Shown: positions 25,518-34,931, numbered from the stretch's first letter. The stretch is 64,000 nt of DNA from Rhodanobacter sp. DHB23 (GCF_014842975.1 NZ_JACYXK010000029.1:310001-374000), one strand, 5' to 3'. Numbers and translations are program-made. Notes: generated by a model not told the origin, from the letters alone.

Positions 25518-26504
25518 ATGCCCAACACCGACACCTCCACCCGCCCGCTCTGGAAGCGCATGCTCGTCCGCCGGCTGAAGTTCCTCGCCATCGTGGTGGT
25601 GGTGCTGGGCGTGCTGCTGGGCGGCAGCTACCTGTTCGCGCCGCAGTGGCTGCTCAACGCCAACTACGCGCGCGAGGCGATGGCCGCGCAGCTGGACAAG
25701 AAGTCGGTGCAGGCCGGCGATACCCGCTGGTCGTACTACGAGGGCGGCAGCGGCCCCACCATCGTGCTGCTGCACGGCTTCGCCGACAGCAAGAACGTCT
25801 GGCTGGACGTGGCCAAGCAGCTCACGCCGCACTTCCACCTCGTCATCCCCGACCTGCCGGGTTGGGGCGAGTCGTCGCGCGACATGGACGCCAGCTACAA
25901 CATCGACGCGCAGGCCGCACGCCTGCAGGCCTTCGTGCAGACGCTGGGCCTCGGCCGCTTCCTGCTGGTGGGCCATTCGATGGGCGGCGCGATCGCCGGC
26001 ACCTACGCCGCCGAACACCCCGAGCACGTGAGCGGGCTGGCGCTGATGGACAGCTTCGGGCTGAAGTTCAACGAAAACGCCTTTGCGCGCGAATCGCTGG
26101 CCGGCAAGGATCCCCTCGCGTTCTCCGACGCCGCCGGCTTCTGGCGCGCCACCGACCTCGTGCTGGCCAAGCGCCCCGAGATCCCCGGCCGCTTCGTCGA
26201 CGTGCTGGTGGCGAACAACGTGAAGGACCACGCCTTCATGGCCAAGGTATTCGACGAATTGCGCGAACCCTCGCAATACCTCGCCGTGCAGAACCGGCTC
26301 GGCCAGCTCACCATGCCGGTGCTGGGCCTGTGGTGCAACGGCGACAAGGTGATCGACATCTCCGCGATGGACAGCCTGCGCAACGGCCTCGTCCACGCCT
26401 CGGGCATCAGCGCCAGCACCCTGATCGGTTGCGGCCACATGCCGCAGATGGAGAAGCCCGGGGAAACCGCGCAGATCCTCACCGCGTTCGCGCTGTCGCA
26501 CTGA
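25518..26504 (+). CDS. membrane-anchored alpha/beta hydrolase
   Basis: 328 residues. An uncleaved N-terminal membrane helix (about 20-42, FLAIVVVVLGVLLGGSYLF) anchors a hydrolase domain with HGFADS (86-91) as oxyanion motif, nucleophile GHSMGG (S154), the acid near WCNGDKVIDIS and the histidine in GCGHMPQME. It resembles the lipase/esterase and MhpC-type branch; substrate unknown. It is convergent with the ICMT-like gene, with a hairpin between. Confidence 0.88.
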   Translation: MPNTDTSTRPLWKRMLVRRLKFLAIVVVVLGVLLGGSYLFAPQWLLNANYAREAMAAQLDKKSVQAGDTRWSYYEGGSGPTIVLLHGFADSKNVWLDVAKQLTPHFHLVIPDLPGWGESSRDMDASYNIDAQAARLQAFVQTLGLGRFLLVGHSMGGAIAGTYAAEHPEHVSGLALMDSFGLKFNENAFARESLAGKDPLAFSDAAGFWRATDLVLAKRPEIPGRFVDVLVANNVKDHAFMAKVFDELREPSQYLAVQNRLGQLTMPVLGLWCNGDKVIDISAMDSLRNGLVHASGISASTLIGCGHMPQMEKPGETAQILTAFALSH

Positions 26505-26515
26505 GCGCGCGTGTT

Positions 26516-26558
26516 CCCCTCTCCCGCTTGCGGGAGAGGGGCTGGGGAGAGGGGCTTT
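26516..26558. terminator. palindromic repeat, possible terminator between convergent genes
   Basis: CCCCTCTCCCGC-TT-GCGGGAGAGGGG (26516-26541) is a perfect 12-bp stem; 15 bases later GGGGCTTTTTG gives a short T-run on the plus strand. It belongs to the repeat family seen elsewhere and may act as terminator for the hydrolase gene. Confidence 0.5.
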
Positions 26559-26580
26559 TTGCTCCGCCCTCGCAAGCCCC

Positions 26581-27168
26581 CTACAGCACGCCGGGAATCA
26601 ACGCCTTGGTACGCCGCATGTACTCCACATAGGCGGCGCCGAACTGCTCGCGCATCCAGCTTTCCTCGTGGCGCAGCTTGTAGGCGAACGAGGCGAAGAC
26701 CAGCGCCAGCGCGACCAGCCCGCGCCATTCGCCGATCACCAGCGCACTGCCCAGCACGCCCGACAACATGCCGGTGTAGATCGGGTGGCGCACCCAGCGG
26801 TACGGCCCCGCGGTCACCAGCTCGTGGCCCTGCTTGAGCTGCACCGTGGCACTCCAGTTGCGCCCCAGCGCCACGCGCGCCCAGCAGGCGAACGCCAGGC
26901 TCAGCAGCAACACGGCCAGCCCGATGCACGGCCATGCGACACCATGCGGCAGGAAACGCTGCACCAGCCATGGCCATAGCCGCCACGTCGCCCGGCTGAA
27001 CAGCAGCACGTAGGCCACCACCAGCGGCACGCGATAGGTCAGGAACGAAGCCCAGCCGTCCACCCGCGCCGCGGCCTTGTTGCCGAACGCGCTGACGAAC
27101 CAGTACAGCAGCCACGCAACCCAGATGACGAGGACGGCGAGATCGGTGTAATTCTCGAAGGACGACAT
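26581..27168 (-). CDS. isoprenylcysteine carboxyl methyltransferase-like membrane protein
   Basis: 195 residues from ATG 27166-27168 (a start at 27201 adds 11 residues). Five or so membrane helices; the C-terminal signature GPYRWVRHPIYTGM followed by a hydrophobic helix and Y.EYMRR is that of the ICMT/PEMT fold, which methylates lipids or protein termini with SAM. Bacterial members often have unknown substrates. Confidence 0.85.
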   Translation of the reverse strand: MSSFENYTDLAVLVIWVAWLLYWFVSAFGNKAAARVDGWASFLTYRVPLVVAYVLLFSRATWRLWPWLVQRFLPHGVAWPCIGLAVLLLSLAFACWARVALGRNWSATVQLKQGHELVTAGPYRWVRHPIYTGMLSGVLGSALVIGEWRGLVALALVFASFAYKLRHEESWMREQFGAAYVEYMRRTKALIPGVL

Positions 27169-27313
27169 GGCGGCAGCCTGCGGAAAAGATGGACCAAGCA
27201 TGCGCCGCGACTACGCCCCGATCGAGTGACGGTTGTCAGATCATGCACGTGAGCTCTTCGAGTCGACCCGTTGCACCAACTTCCCGTCAAACCCCTTGAT
27301 GACGCAATCGGCA

Positions 27314-28048
27314 TCAACCAGCAGGCTTGAATGAAACAAGCTCCTCGGTATAACGCTGCGAAAGCACGTCATCGGCATTGTAGTATTCCTCCACCGACTT
27401 CACGAAACGCTTGTCGGCGGGGACATACCAGAATGCCTTGTAAAGCCGGCCACTGACTGTTCGCGGGTCAATGCGGCCAGCCTGCGACACTGCCGTTACA
27501 CCTTCCGCAGTAGCCACCGTCCTGGTTCCGCCGACTGCGGCACGCGCCATCACTGCCGTCCATTGACCCTCGGCCTCGATCTTGACGGCCTTGAATTTTC
27601 CAGCGGGCACTTGGACATCTTCCCAACCCTTCACCGTATAGGTTTCATTGAAGGTTTCACTGGAGTGCGATTTATTGCTCGGTGGATTTGTTTCGGTATA
27701 GCCGACTTCCCACTTCTTGCCCGTTTTCAACGGAAAATCCAGCGGCTGATTCACCACCGTCTGCTTGCCGTCGACATCACGGGAACGACTCCAGTCCAGC
27801 CCATACGTACGCTCGGTGGGAGACTGCGTCGAATCCTGCTGCTTCGTACCGACCAGGATGCGATCACCCTCGATTCGTTCAAGGGTGGACACCGTGACCT
27901 TGTTATCCCACCCCCTGCTGCCCGCTTGCCTCGTATTGGAATAGACCCAGGTGTCTCCGGGCTTCAATTGAGGGGCATCGATTGTCTGCGCACAAATCGA
28001 GTTGCAGCACACGGCAAAACCCGCCAGCAGCAGCAAGCGCCTGGACAT
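27314..28048 (-). CDS. exported protein of unknown function
   Basis: 244 residues. ATG 28046-28048 was chosen because AGGGGA lies six bases before it; in-frame ATGs at 28052-28054 and further upstream lack that spacing. Residues 1-20 (MSRRLLLLAGFAVCCNSICA) are a signal peptide. The mature protein starts with LKPGDTWVYSNT and has repeated beta-strand patterns with KGWEDVQVPAGKFKAVKIEAEG, a pattern common to periplasmic DUF3108-like or beta-barrel-type lipid carriers. Family not assigned. No operon partner. Confidence 0.75.
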   Translation of the reverse strand: MSRRLLLLAGFAVCCNSICAQTIDAPQLKPGDTWVYSNTRQAGSRGWDNKVTVSTLERIEGDRILVGTKQQDSTQSPTERTYGLDWSRSRDVDGKQTVVNQPLDFPLKTGKKWEVGYTETNPPSNKSHSSETFNETYTVKGWEDVQVPAGKFKAVKIEAEGQWTAVMARAAVGGTRTVATAEGVTAVSQAGRIDPRTVSGRLYKAFWYVPADKRFVKSVEEYYNADDVLSQRYTEELVSFKPAG

Positions 28049-28176
28049 CAACATTCCCCTGAAAGTGAGCATGCCCGGAAGTCTACGCGAGGCAGGTTGC
28101 CTGTAAAGACTCGAGCCCAATTGCGCAATCGAAATTATTTGCGCAACGACTCCGCTTTCGTCGGATTATCTGCTGA

Positions 28177-28947
28177 TCAATCCGCCACGTCGGCAATCAG
28201 CCGATCCAGCTCTGCCTTCAGCGTGGCACCGTTGACGCGCAGCCAGTCGCGCTGCTCCCGCCACTCGGGCATCAATTGCCCCACCTGCGCCCAGAAGCGC
28301 GGCGCGTGGCTGCGCACCTTGAGGTGGCAGAGTTCGTGCACCAGCACGTAGCGCAGCGCGGTGGGCGGCGCCAGCGCCAGCGCGAGGTCGAGGTTGATGC
28401 GGTCGCGGGTGTCGAGGCTGCCCCACAGGCTCTTCATCGGCCGCACTTTCAGCGCGGTTGGGGCGAGGCCGAGTTGCGGCACGTAGAACGCCAGCCAGCG
28501 CGAGACGTCGCGGCGGATCAGCGTTTCGAAATGCGAAGCCAGCAGGCCGCGCGCCACCGGCAAGGCGCGCGTGTGCGGGCGCGGGATCACCAGGGTGATG
28601 CCAGCGGCATGTGCCTCGATCTTCGGATAGGCGCCATCGGCCCAGTCCAGCGCGGCCACCTCGCCGCGCAGCGGCAGCGTGGTGGCATGGCCCACGCGCA
28701 GCGGCGGCAGCGGCTTCACGATCAGGTTCAGCTCGTCGAGCTTCTGCTCCAGCCAGTCGGCGTGGTGGCGCAGGAAGGCGCTGACCTGCGCGGGATGCGT
28801 GCCGTCGGGATAGGTCACCCGCGCGCCCCTGGCCGAGACGGTGAGGCGCAGGCGCCGCGCACGCGGATGGGCGGCCTTGAGCACGCGGATGGTGTTGCCG
28901 CCTGCGGTCGCCAGTTCCAGCCAGTCGCCTTCGAGATGCTGCGCCAT
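28177..28947 (-). CDS. YgjP-like (M48/DUF45) metallopeptidase
   Basis: 256 residues from ATG 28945-28947. The C-terminal zinc site is HELCH (204-208) with a third ligand H214 in RSHAPRFW, and the preceding RPMKSLWGSLDTRDRINLDLAL is the family core. No signal peptide, so cytoplasmic. Proteins of this family are often encoded near nucleic-acid or repair genes; rdgC follows upstream on the same strand. Confidence 0.88.
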   Translation of the reverse strand: MAQHLEGDWLELATAGGNTIRVLKAAHPRARRLRLTVSARGARVTYPDGTHPAQVSAFLRHHADWLEQKLDELNLIVKPLPPLRVGHATTLPLRGEVAALDWADGAYPKIEAHAAGITLVIPRPHTRALPVARGLLASHFETLIRRDVSRWLAFYVPQLGLAPTALKVRPMKSLWGSLDTRDRINLDLALALAPPTALRYVLVHELCHLKVRSHAPRFWAQVGQLMPEWREQRDWLRVNGATLKAELDRLIADVAD

Positions 28948-29076
28948 GATCCTGCTGCCTGCACGGCCGGGCGCGGCCGACCTGGCCGGCCCGGACGGAC
29001 AGTATGCGGCGAGGACTACGCCCCGGCGCAAGGGCCGTGGGTCATGCCCCCTGCAAACCCTTGCCCTGGGCCAATC

Positions 29077-29994
29077 TCACGCGTCAGCGGGACGCGGCAG
29101 GCCGAACCATTCCTCGAGTTTGGCCAGCAACCGCTCCAGTTCCAGGGTTAGCAGGACGAAGCCGGCGTCGGCCTCGGCGGCCGCATCCTCGTGGCCATCG
29201 CCCATCTCGTCCAGCACCACGTCGAGGAATTTCAGCTTGCGCACGATCAGGTCCTCGCCCAGCACGAAACTCATGCGGTCGTCGAACACCAGGCCGAGCT
29301 GGAACACCTGCTTGCCGTTGCGCAGGTGCTCCTTCACCTCCTCCGCATCGAGGTCCTGGCGGCGGCACTTGGCGATCGCGCCGGTGGCGGTGGCGGGGTC
29401 ACGCAGTTCCACTTCGTCGCCCAGCGCGAGGCCGGCGGGCAGCGTGCCGTTGGCGAGCCAGTCGGTCATCAGCACGCGCGGGCCTTCCTCCGGCGCCAGC
29501 GGCACGGCGGGGAAGCTGCCCAGCGCCTCGCGGATCTGGCTGAGCGCGTTCTCGGCGCTCTTGCGGCTGGAGGTGTCCAGCACCAGCCAGCCATGCTGCG
29601 TGTCCACGTAGGCGGAAAGCCGCGAGCTGCGCACGAAGGCGCGCGGCAGCAGTTCGGTGAGCAGGTCTTCCTTCAGGCGCTTGCGCTCGCGCCCGCCCAC
29701 CTTGCGGCCTTCCTCCTCGGCGATCTTGCGCACCTTGCGCTGCAGCTCGTCGTTGACCACCGCGGCAGGCAGCAGCTTGTCCTCGCCGCCCACGGTGAGC
29801 CAGGTGCAGTGCTTCACCACGTGGGTGAGCGCGGCCTCGTCGCCGCGGCCGACCGGCGGCACGAAGCCCTTGGTGAACATCTCCAGCGGGCCGCAGGGGC
29901 GCAGGCGATGCTCGCCCAGCGCCTCGTCGAGGCGCTTCAGGTCGTCGGCGACGGCGGGGGAAAAACGGAACAGGGTGAGGTTGCGGAAGAACAT
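29077..29994 (-). CDS. rdgC: recombination-associated protein RdgC
   Basis: 305 residues from ATG 29992-29994; the longer frame reads into a repeat. The typical start MFFRNLTLFRF, the segment CGPLEMFTKGFVPPVGRGDEA and the central VNDELQRKVRKIAEEEGRKV are diagnostic. RdgC forms a ring-shaped dimer on duplex DNA and modulates RecA. Normal length. No operon partner is obvious; a CGTCAT...ATGACG repeat lies upstream. Confidence 0.95.
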   Translation of the reverse strand: MFFRNLTLFRFSPAVADDLKRLDEALGEHRLRPCGPLEMFTKGFVPPVGRGDEAALTHVVKHCTWLTVGGEDKLLPAAVVNDELQRKVRKIAEEEGRKVGGRERKRLKEDLLTELLPRAFVRSSRLSAYVDTQHGWLVLDTSSRKSAENALSQIREALGSFPAVPLAPEEGPRVLMTDWLANGTLPAGLALGDEVELRDPATATGAIAKCRRQDLDAEEVKEHLRNGKQVFQLGLVFDDRMSFVLGEDLIVRKLKFLDVVLDEMGDGHEDAAAEADAGFVLLTLELERLLAKLEEWFGLPRPADA

Positions 29995-30055
29995 CGGGTA
30001 TCCATGCAGATGCGAAGGCCGCCTTGCGGCGGCCACGTTCCGAACCTGGCGACGA

Positions 30056-30126
30056 CGTCATTCCCACGCAAGCGGGAATCCATTCTCGGGCTGCCCGAAT
30101 GGATGCCCGCCTTCGCGGGCATGACG
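30056..30126. repeat. CGTCAT...ATGACG nested palindromic repeat
   Basis: Outer arms CGTCAT (30056) and ATGACG (30121), an inner hairpin TTCCCACGCAAGCGGGAA and a second GCCCGCCTTCGCGGGC, plus a central pair ATTC...GAAT. This repeat type is widespread in proteobacterial intergenic DNA. It sits between tyrB and rdgC. Confidence 0.75.
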
Positions 30127-30172
30127 CCTCGGAGAACCCAGGCTCGGAGTATGGGGCGCGTCGCGACCAGTC

Positions 30173-31375
30173 TCAGCGGCAGACGGCCGCGACCGCCCTG
30201 GTCACGTAGTCGATATTGCCGGTGTTGAGCGCGGCCACGCAAATGCGTCCGCTGGAAAGCGCGTAGATCGCGAACTCCTCGCGCAGGCGATCCACCTGGG
30301 CCTTGCTCAGGCCCGAGTAGGAGAACATGCCGGCCTGCCGGTTGATGAAGCCGAAGTCCGGCGCCCCCAACGCGGCGAGCTTGTCCACGAAGGCCGCGCG
30401 CATGGTGTGGATGCGGCCGCGCATCCCGCCCAGCTCCTGCTCCCACAGTGCGCGCAGTTCGGCGCTGTCCAGCACGCCGGCCACCAGCTTGCCGCCGTGC
30501 GTGGCGGGGCTGGAATAGTTGGCGCGGATGGTGGTCTTGATGTTCGACAGCAGGCGCGCGGCCTCGTCGCGGTCGGCGCCGACGAAGCTCAGCGCGCCCA
30601 CGCGCTCGCCGTACAGCGAGAACGACTTGGAGTAGGAGTTCGCCACCACGAAGGCGGGGATGCCCGAGTCGGCCAGCAGGCGTATCGCAAGCGCGTCGTC
30701 GGTCGAGTTCCTGTCGAAGCCCTGGTAGGCCATGTCCACGAAGGGCAGCAGGCCGCGGTCCTTCAGCAGCGCCACCACCTGCGCCCATTGCGCGGCGTCC
30801 AGGTCCACGCCGGTGGGGTTGTGGCAGCAGGCGTGCAGCAGCACCACGGTGCCGGGCTCCAGCTTGCCGAGGTCTTCCAGCATGCCGGCGAAGTCGAGGC
30901 CGTGGCTGGCGTCGTCGTAATAGCGGTAGTCGATGAGCTGGAAGCCGGCGGTGCGGAACACCACGTGGTGGTTGCCCCAGCTCGGGTTGCTGATCGCCAG
31001 CTTCGCCTGGTCGCCCAGCACCTTCTTGAGCAGGTCCGCGCCCACGCGCAGCGCGCCGCTGCCGCCGATGGTCTGCGCGGTGGCCACGCGGCCCGCCTCG
31101 AGGATGGCTGCGCCCGCGCCGAACAGCAGGTTCTGCGTGGCGCGGTTGTACGCCGGCAGGCCGTCGATCGGCAGGTAGCTGCGCGGCTGGTCGTCGCGCG
31201 CCAGCGCCTGTTCCACCTGGCGCACGGCATCCAGCACCGGCACCTTGCCCTGCTCGTCCACGTAGATGCCCACGCCGAGGTTCACCTTCTCCTTGCGCGG
31301 ATCGGCGTTGTAGGTTTCGGTGAGGCCGAGGATGGGGTCGCCCGGCGCCATGGTTACGGAAGCAAAGATGGACAC
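30173..31375 (-). CDS. tyrB: aromatic amino acid aminotransferase
   Basis: 400 residues if started at GTG 31373-31375, which gives M-SIFASVTMAPGDPILGL, the normal family beginning; the ATG at 31415-31417 would add 14 residues and overlap a palindrome. Fold type I PLP enzyme: HNPTG (185-189), D214, and the PLP-binding lysine in NSYSKSFSLYGERVG (K250). Interconverts aromatic or dicarboxylic amino acids and 2-oxo acids. aspC-like activity is also possible. Same strand as ttcA, 63 bases downstream. Confidence 0.92.
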   Translation of the reverse strand: MSIFASVTMAPGDPILGLTETYNADPRKEKVNLGVGIYVDEQGKVPVLDAVRQVEQALARDDQPRSYLPIDGLPAYNRATQNLLFGAGAAILEAGRVATAQTIGGSGALRVGADLLKKVLGDQAKLAISNPSWGNHHVVFRTAGFQLIDYRYYDDASHGLDFAGMLEDLGKLEPGTVVLLHACCHNPTGVDLDAAQWAQVVALLKDRGLLPFVDMAYQGFDRNSTDDALAIRLLADSGIPAFVVANSYSKSFSLYGERVGALSFVGADRDEAARLLSNIKTTIRANYSSPATHGGKLVAGVLDSAELRALWEQELGGMRGRIHTMRAAFVDKLAALGAPDFGFINRQAGMFSYSGLSKAQVDRLREEFAIYALSSGRICVAALNTGNIDYVTRAVAAVCR

Positions 31376-31403
31376 GTGATTTCTCGCTGCTGTGCAAATG
31401 GAA

Positions 31404-31419
31404 GTATGGACGTCCATAC
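31404..31419. promoter_or_regulatory. perfect 16-bp palindrome upstream of tyrB
   Basis: GTATGGACGTCCATAC is a perfect 16-base dyad with a GGACGTCC core. It lies 28 bases before the tyrB GTG and just after the ttcA stop, the position of an operator. The core differs from the MetJ box AGACGTCT at its two outer bases. The regulator is unknown. Confidence 0.5.
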
Positions 31420-31438
31420 GGATGAACGCCCAATGATG

Positions 31439-32257
31439 TCAGATTTCGCCGCCGCCTGCGCCGAGACCCTCGAAATCGAACAGTTTCCGGTCGGCCAGCT
31501 GCGAGGGCGCCACGTTGCCCAGCGCGCGGAACATCGTCTCGCTGCGCCCGGGGTAATCGCGCTCCCATTCGTCCAGCATGCGCCGCACCTGCTTGCGCTG
31601 CAGGTTTTCCTGCGAGCCGCACAGGTTGCACGGGATGATCGGGAATTCGCGCAGCGCGGCGTATTCGGCGATCTCGCCCTCGCGGCAGTACGCCAGCGGG
31701 CGGATCACCACGTGGCGGCCGTCGTCCGAACGCAGCTTGGGCGGCATCGCCTTCAGGCTGGCCTGGTGGAACAGGTTGAGGAAGAAGGTGGCGAGGATGT
31801 CGTCGCGGTGGTGGCCCAGCGCGATCTTGGTCACGCCGTTCGCCGCCGCCCACGTGTACAGCGAGCCGCGGCGCAGGCGCGAGCACAGGCTGCACATGGT
31901 CTTGCCGGCGGGGATCACCCGGGTCACCGTGCTGTAGGTGTCCTGCTCGATGATGTGGAACGGCACGCCGCGCGCACGCAGGTATTCCGGCAGCACGTGC
32001 TCGGGGAAGCCCGGCTGCTTCTGGTCCAGGTTCACCGCGACCAGCTCGAAGCGCACCGGCGCCCTGGCCTGCAGCTGCAGCAGCATGTCCAGCAAAGTGT
32101 AGGAATCCTTGCCGCCGGACAGGCACACCATCACCTTGTCGCCGTCCTCGATCATGCGGAAATCCGTGATCGCCTTGCCGGTGAGGTGGCGCAGCCGCGT
32201 GGCGAGGCGTTCGACCTCGGCGACGGGCGTGGCGGCGGATTCGGGCAGCGCGGACAT
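31439..32257 (-). CDS. ttcA: tRNA 2-thiocytidine synthetase TtcA
   Basis: 272 residues from ATG 32255-32257 (an ATG at 32264-32266 adds three residues). PP-loop SGGKDS (47-52) binds ATP; C122-x-x-C125 and C210-x-x-C213 would bind the Fe-S cluster. Thiolates C32 in some tRNAs. The spacing and motifs [18 protein letters not shown] are as expected. Cytoplasmic. It precedes tyrB on the same strand. Confidence 0.95.
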   Translation of the reverse strand: MSALPESAATPVAEVERLATRLRHLTGKAITDFRMIEDGDKVMVCLSGGKDSYTLLDMLLQLQARAPVRFELVAVNLDQKQPGFPEHVLPEYLRARGVPFHIIEQDTYSTVTRVIPAGKTMCSLCSRLRRGSLYTWAAANGVTKIALGHHRDDILATFFLNLFHQASLKAMPPKLRSDDGRHVVIRPLAYCREGEIAEYAALREFPIIPCNLCGSQENLQRKQVRRMLDEWERDYPGRSETMFRALGNVAPSQLADRKLFDFEGLGAGGGEI

Positions 32258-32357
32258 GGCGGGCATCGGGACGGCAGGATGCCCATTGTACCTGCCCGTC
32301 CGGGCCGCATCCGGCGGCGCTACACTAGCGGGCATCATCCGCACCGCCGCGCCCGCC

Positions 32358-32564
32358 ATGCAGGTCCAGGATCAAGCCGAAACCGTCCAGCTGCTCGCCG
32401 AGCTCCGCCAGGAGCACCGCGACCTCGACTTCGCGATCGGCCAGCTGGCCGTCGCGATCGGCCGCGACGAGCTGCAGCTCACCCGCCTCAAGAAGCGCAA
32501 GCTGCTGCTGAAGGACCACATCGCGCGCCTGGAAAGCAAGCTGATCCCCGACCTCGACGCATGA
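32358..32564 (+). CDS. DUF465 (YdcH-like) small coiled-coil protein
   Basis: 68 residues from ATG 32358. Nearly all helical, with [18 protein letters not shown] and the conserved [17 protein letters not shown]. Small proteins of this family have no assigned function. A TACACT -10-like sequence at 32321-32326 is about 30 bases upstream. The TGA stop overlaps the ATG of the next gene (ATGA), so the two are coupled. Confidence 0.85.
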   Translation: MQVQDQAETVQLLAELRQEHRDLDFAIGQLAVAIGRDELQLTRLKKRKLLLKDHIARLESKLIPDLDA

Positions 32565-33175
32565 CGACCTTCGCCGAGCCCGCCCTGCTGCGCGACGAGC
32601 ACGTCGCGCTGGAACCGCTCACCCTGGACCACGTCGCCGCGCTGGAAGCGGCTGCCGCCGACGGCGAGCTATGGAAGCTCTGGTACACCAGCGCGCCCGC
32701 CCCCGGCGAAGCCCGCGCCTACGTGGAAAAAGCGCTCGCCGGCCAGCGCGACGGCGGCATGCTGCCGTTCGCGGTGCGCGAGCTGGGCAGCGGCGAGATC
32801 GTCGGCACCACCCGCTACTACGACATCACGCCCGAGTTGCCGCGGCTGGCCATCGGCTACACGTGGTACGCCAGGCGCTGGCAGAAGAGCCACCTCAACA
32901 CCGCCTGCAAGCGCCTGCTGTTCGCGCACGCCTTCGACACGCTGCGCTGCGTGGCCGTGGTGCTGCACACCGATCACCGCAACCTCGACTCGCAGCGCGC
33001 CATCGAACGCCTGGGCGCCCACCGCGACGGGGTGCTGCGCAACGACAAGCGCCGCCCCGACGGCAGCCTGCGCGACACGGTCTGCTATTCGATCCTCGAC
33101 CGGGAGTGGCCGGATGTCGGCCAATGGCTGCAACTGCGGCTGTCCCGGCTCGCCGGAGCGCGCTCGCGCGAATAA
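32561..33175 (+). CDS. GNAT-family N-acetyltransferase
   Basis: 204 residues from ATG 32561, overlapping the YdcH-like gene by four bases. Family features: LEPLTLDHVAALEAAAADGELWKLWYT at the start, GTTRYYDI, IGYTWYARRWQKSHLN, and the C-terminal NLDSQRAIERLGAHRDGVLR. Resembles the RimJ/RimL branch that acetylates N-termini or small amines. Substrate not determined. Convergent with the GH13 gene. Confidence 0.92.
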   Translation: MTTFAEPALLRDEHVALEPLTLDHVAALEAAAADGELWKLWYTSAPAPGEARAYVEKALAGQRDGGMLPFAVRELGSGEIVGTTRYYDITPELPRLAIGYTWYARRWQKSHLNTACKRLLFAHAFDTLRCVAVVLHTDHRNLDSQRAIERLGAHRDGVLRNDKRRPDGSLRDTVCYSILDREWPDVGQWLQLRLSRLAGARSRE

Positions 33176-33211
33176 CCCGGCGCGCGCCGCCCTGGAGCCG
33201 GCGCGGGAAGC

Positions 33212-34828
33212 TCAGGCCATGCGCGCGAACAAGCTGCCATTGGCGGGCAGGTGCAGGCGCCCACCGTCCAGCGTCCCGGACACCAGGCCATGGCCCTGCA
33301 GCGGTCGCAACGCCCCCGCCAGCGGCAACGCACACTCCACGGCGGCCGCGGAAAGATTGAACACCGCCAGCACCCGCTCGCCATCCAGCTCGCGCACGAA
33401 GGCAAGCACCGGCTCCGGCGTATCGAGGAAGCGGATGTCGCCATGGCGCAACGCAGGCTGCCCGCGCCGCCAGTGCATGAAGCGGCGGTAGCCGCTGAGC
33501 GCGGAGCCGGGATCGACCTGCTGGCGCGCCACGTTCAGCACGCCGTGCTCGGGCGGCACCGGCAGCCACGGCGTGGCGTCGCTGAAGCCGGCATGCTCGC
33601 CGTCCTCCCACGGCATCGGCGTGCGGCAGCCGTCGCGCCCCTTGAATTCGGGCCAGAACGTGATGCCGTAGGGATCGCGCAATGCCTCGTAGGGCAGCTC
33701 CGCTTCGGTGAGGCCCAGCTCCTCGCCCTGGTAGACGCACACCGAGCCGCGCAGCGAACAGACCATCGCGGTGAGCTGGTTTGCCATCGCCGCGGAAGCG
33801 TGGCCATTGCCCCAGCGGCTGAGCACGCGCTCCACGTCGTGGTTGGAGATCGCCCAGCACGGCCAGCCTTCGGTCATCTTCGCCTCCAGCGCGCGCACGG
33901 TGTCGCGGATGTAGGCGGCGCTGAAGTCGCGGGTGAGCAGCTCGAAGCTGTAGCCCATGTGCAGGCGCTGGCCGCTGGTGTATTCGGCCATCGTCGCCAG
34001 CGAATCCTCGGAGGAGATCTCGCCCAGCGTGGCGATGCTGGGATAGCGGTCCATCAGCGCGCGCAGGTCCTGCAGGAACGCGAGGTTCTCCGGCTGCGTG
34101 TTGTTGTGGAAGTGGTACTGGAACGCATAGGGATTGTCCGCGCTGAAACCGCGGCCGGTGCGCATGGCCTTCGGCTTGGCCGGGTTGTCGCGCAGCTGCG
34201 CGTCGTGGAAGCAGAAGTTGATCGAGTCCAGCCGGAAGCCGTCCACGCCGCGATCCAGCCAGAAGCGCAGGTTGTCCAGCACCGCGGCGCGCACGGCCGG
34301 GTTGTGGAAATCGAGGTCGGGCTGGCTGGCGAGGAAGTTGTGCAGGTAGTACTGGCCGCGCCGCGGCTCCCACTGCCACGCGCTGCCACCGAAGATCGAC
34401 AGCCAGTTGTTGGGCGGCGTACCGTCCTCGTTCGCGTCGGCCCACACGTACCAGTCGGCCCTGGGGTTGTCGCGCCCCTGCTTGCTTTCCCTGAACCACG
34501 CATGTTCGTCCGAGGTGTGGCTGAGCACCTGGTCGATCATCACCTTGAGGCCGCGCGCATGCGCCGCGGCCAGCAGGCGGTCGAAGTCGGCCAGCGTGCC
34601 GAACAGCGGGTCGACGTCGCAAGGATCTGCGATGTCGTAGCCGAAATCCGCCATCGGCGAGCGAAAGAACGGCGCGATCCAGATCGCGTCCACGCCAAGG
34701 CCCGCCACGTAGTCGAGCCGCTCGATGATGCCCGGCAGGTCGCCCACGCCGTCGCCGTTGGTGTCGAGGAAACTGCGCGGGTAGATCTGGTAGATGACGG
34801 CGCCGCGCCACCAGGGTGTGTCGGTCAT
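33212..34828 (-). CDS. cytoplasmic GH13 alpha-glucosidase
   Basis: 538 residues, no signal peptide. TIM barrel start WWRGAVIYQIYPRSFLDTNG, then ADFGYDIADPCDVDPLFG. Catalytic residues: nucleophile D201 in GFRLDSINF, acid E270 in ATLGEISSED and D331 in ISNHDVERV. Strongly resembles the GH13 alpha-glucosidase/glucosyltransferases of Xanthomonas. It would split imported maltose or short maltodextrins to glucose. It is divergent from the TonB receptor gene, and the shared 430-base intergenic region contains two inverted operator-like sites. Confidence 0.93.
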   Translation of the reverse strand: MTDTPWWRGAVIYQIYPRSFLDTNGDGVGDLPGIIERLDYVAGLGVDAIWIAPFFRSPMADFGYDIADPCDVDPLFGTLADFDRLLAAAHARGLKVMIDQVLSHTSDEHAWFRESKQGRDNPRADWYVWADANEDGTPPNNWLSIFGGSAWQWEPRRGQYYLHNFLASQPDLDFHNPAVRAAVLDNLRFWLDRGVDGFRLDSINFCFHDAQLRDNPAKPKAMRTGRGFSADNPYAFQYHFHNNTQPENLAFLQDLRALMDRYPSIATLGEISSEDSLATMAEYTSGQRLHMGYSFELLTRDFSAAYIRDTVRALEAKMTEGWPCWAISNHDVERVLSRWGNGHASAAMANQLTAMVCSLRGSVCVYQGEELGLTEAELPYEALRDPYGITFWPEFKGRDGCRTPMPWEDGEHAGFSDATPWLPVPPEHGVLNVARQQVDPGSALSGYRRFMHWRRGQPALRHGDIRFLDTPEPVLAFVRELDGERVLAVFNLSAAAVECALPLAGALRPLQGHGLVSGTLDGGRLHLPANGSLFARMA

Positions 34829-34916
34829 TAGCTGTGCCCCATGACGCGAGGCAGACGCCCCGGTCGTCGAATGGCGATCAGCTTAGTGGCAGGCCATGCG
34901 CACCCTGCACAGTGCT

Positions 34917-34931
34917 GCATACGTATTCATG
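34917..34931. promoter_or_regulatory. operator-like site, left copy
   Basis: GCATACGTATTCATG contains the CG-centred palindrome ATACGTAT and is the exact reverse complement of 35094-35108. CG-centred dyads of this type are typical LacI-family operators, and a LacI-family gene lies at 51782-52846. Confidence 0.55.

Noticed and set aside
27235-27300. tRNA-like stretch (GTTGGTGCAACGGGTCGA on the minus strand)
   Set aside because: The D-arm-like words are not followed by a cloverleaf; no T-loop GTTCGA and no matching acceptor stem.
31404-31419. MetJ or TyrR box
   Set aside because: Core GGACGTCC differs from AGACGTCT at both ends and lacks the tandem repeats MetJ needs; it does not match TGTAAA-N6-TTTACA.
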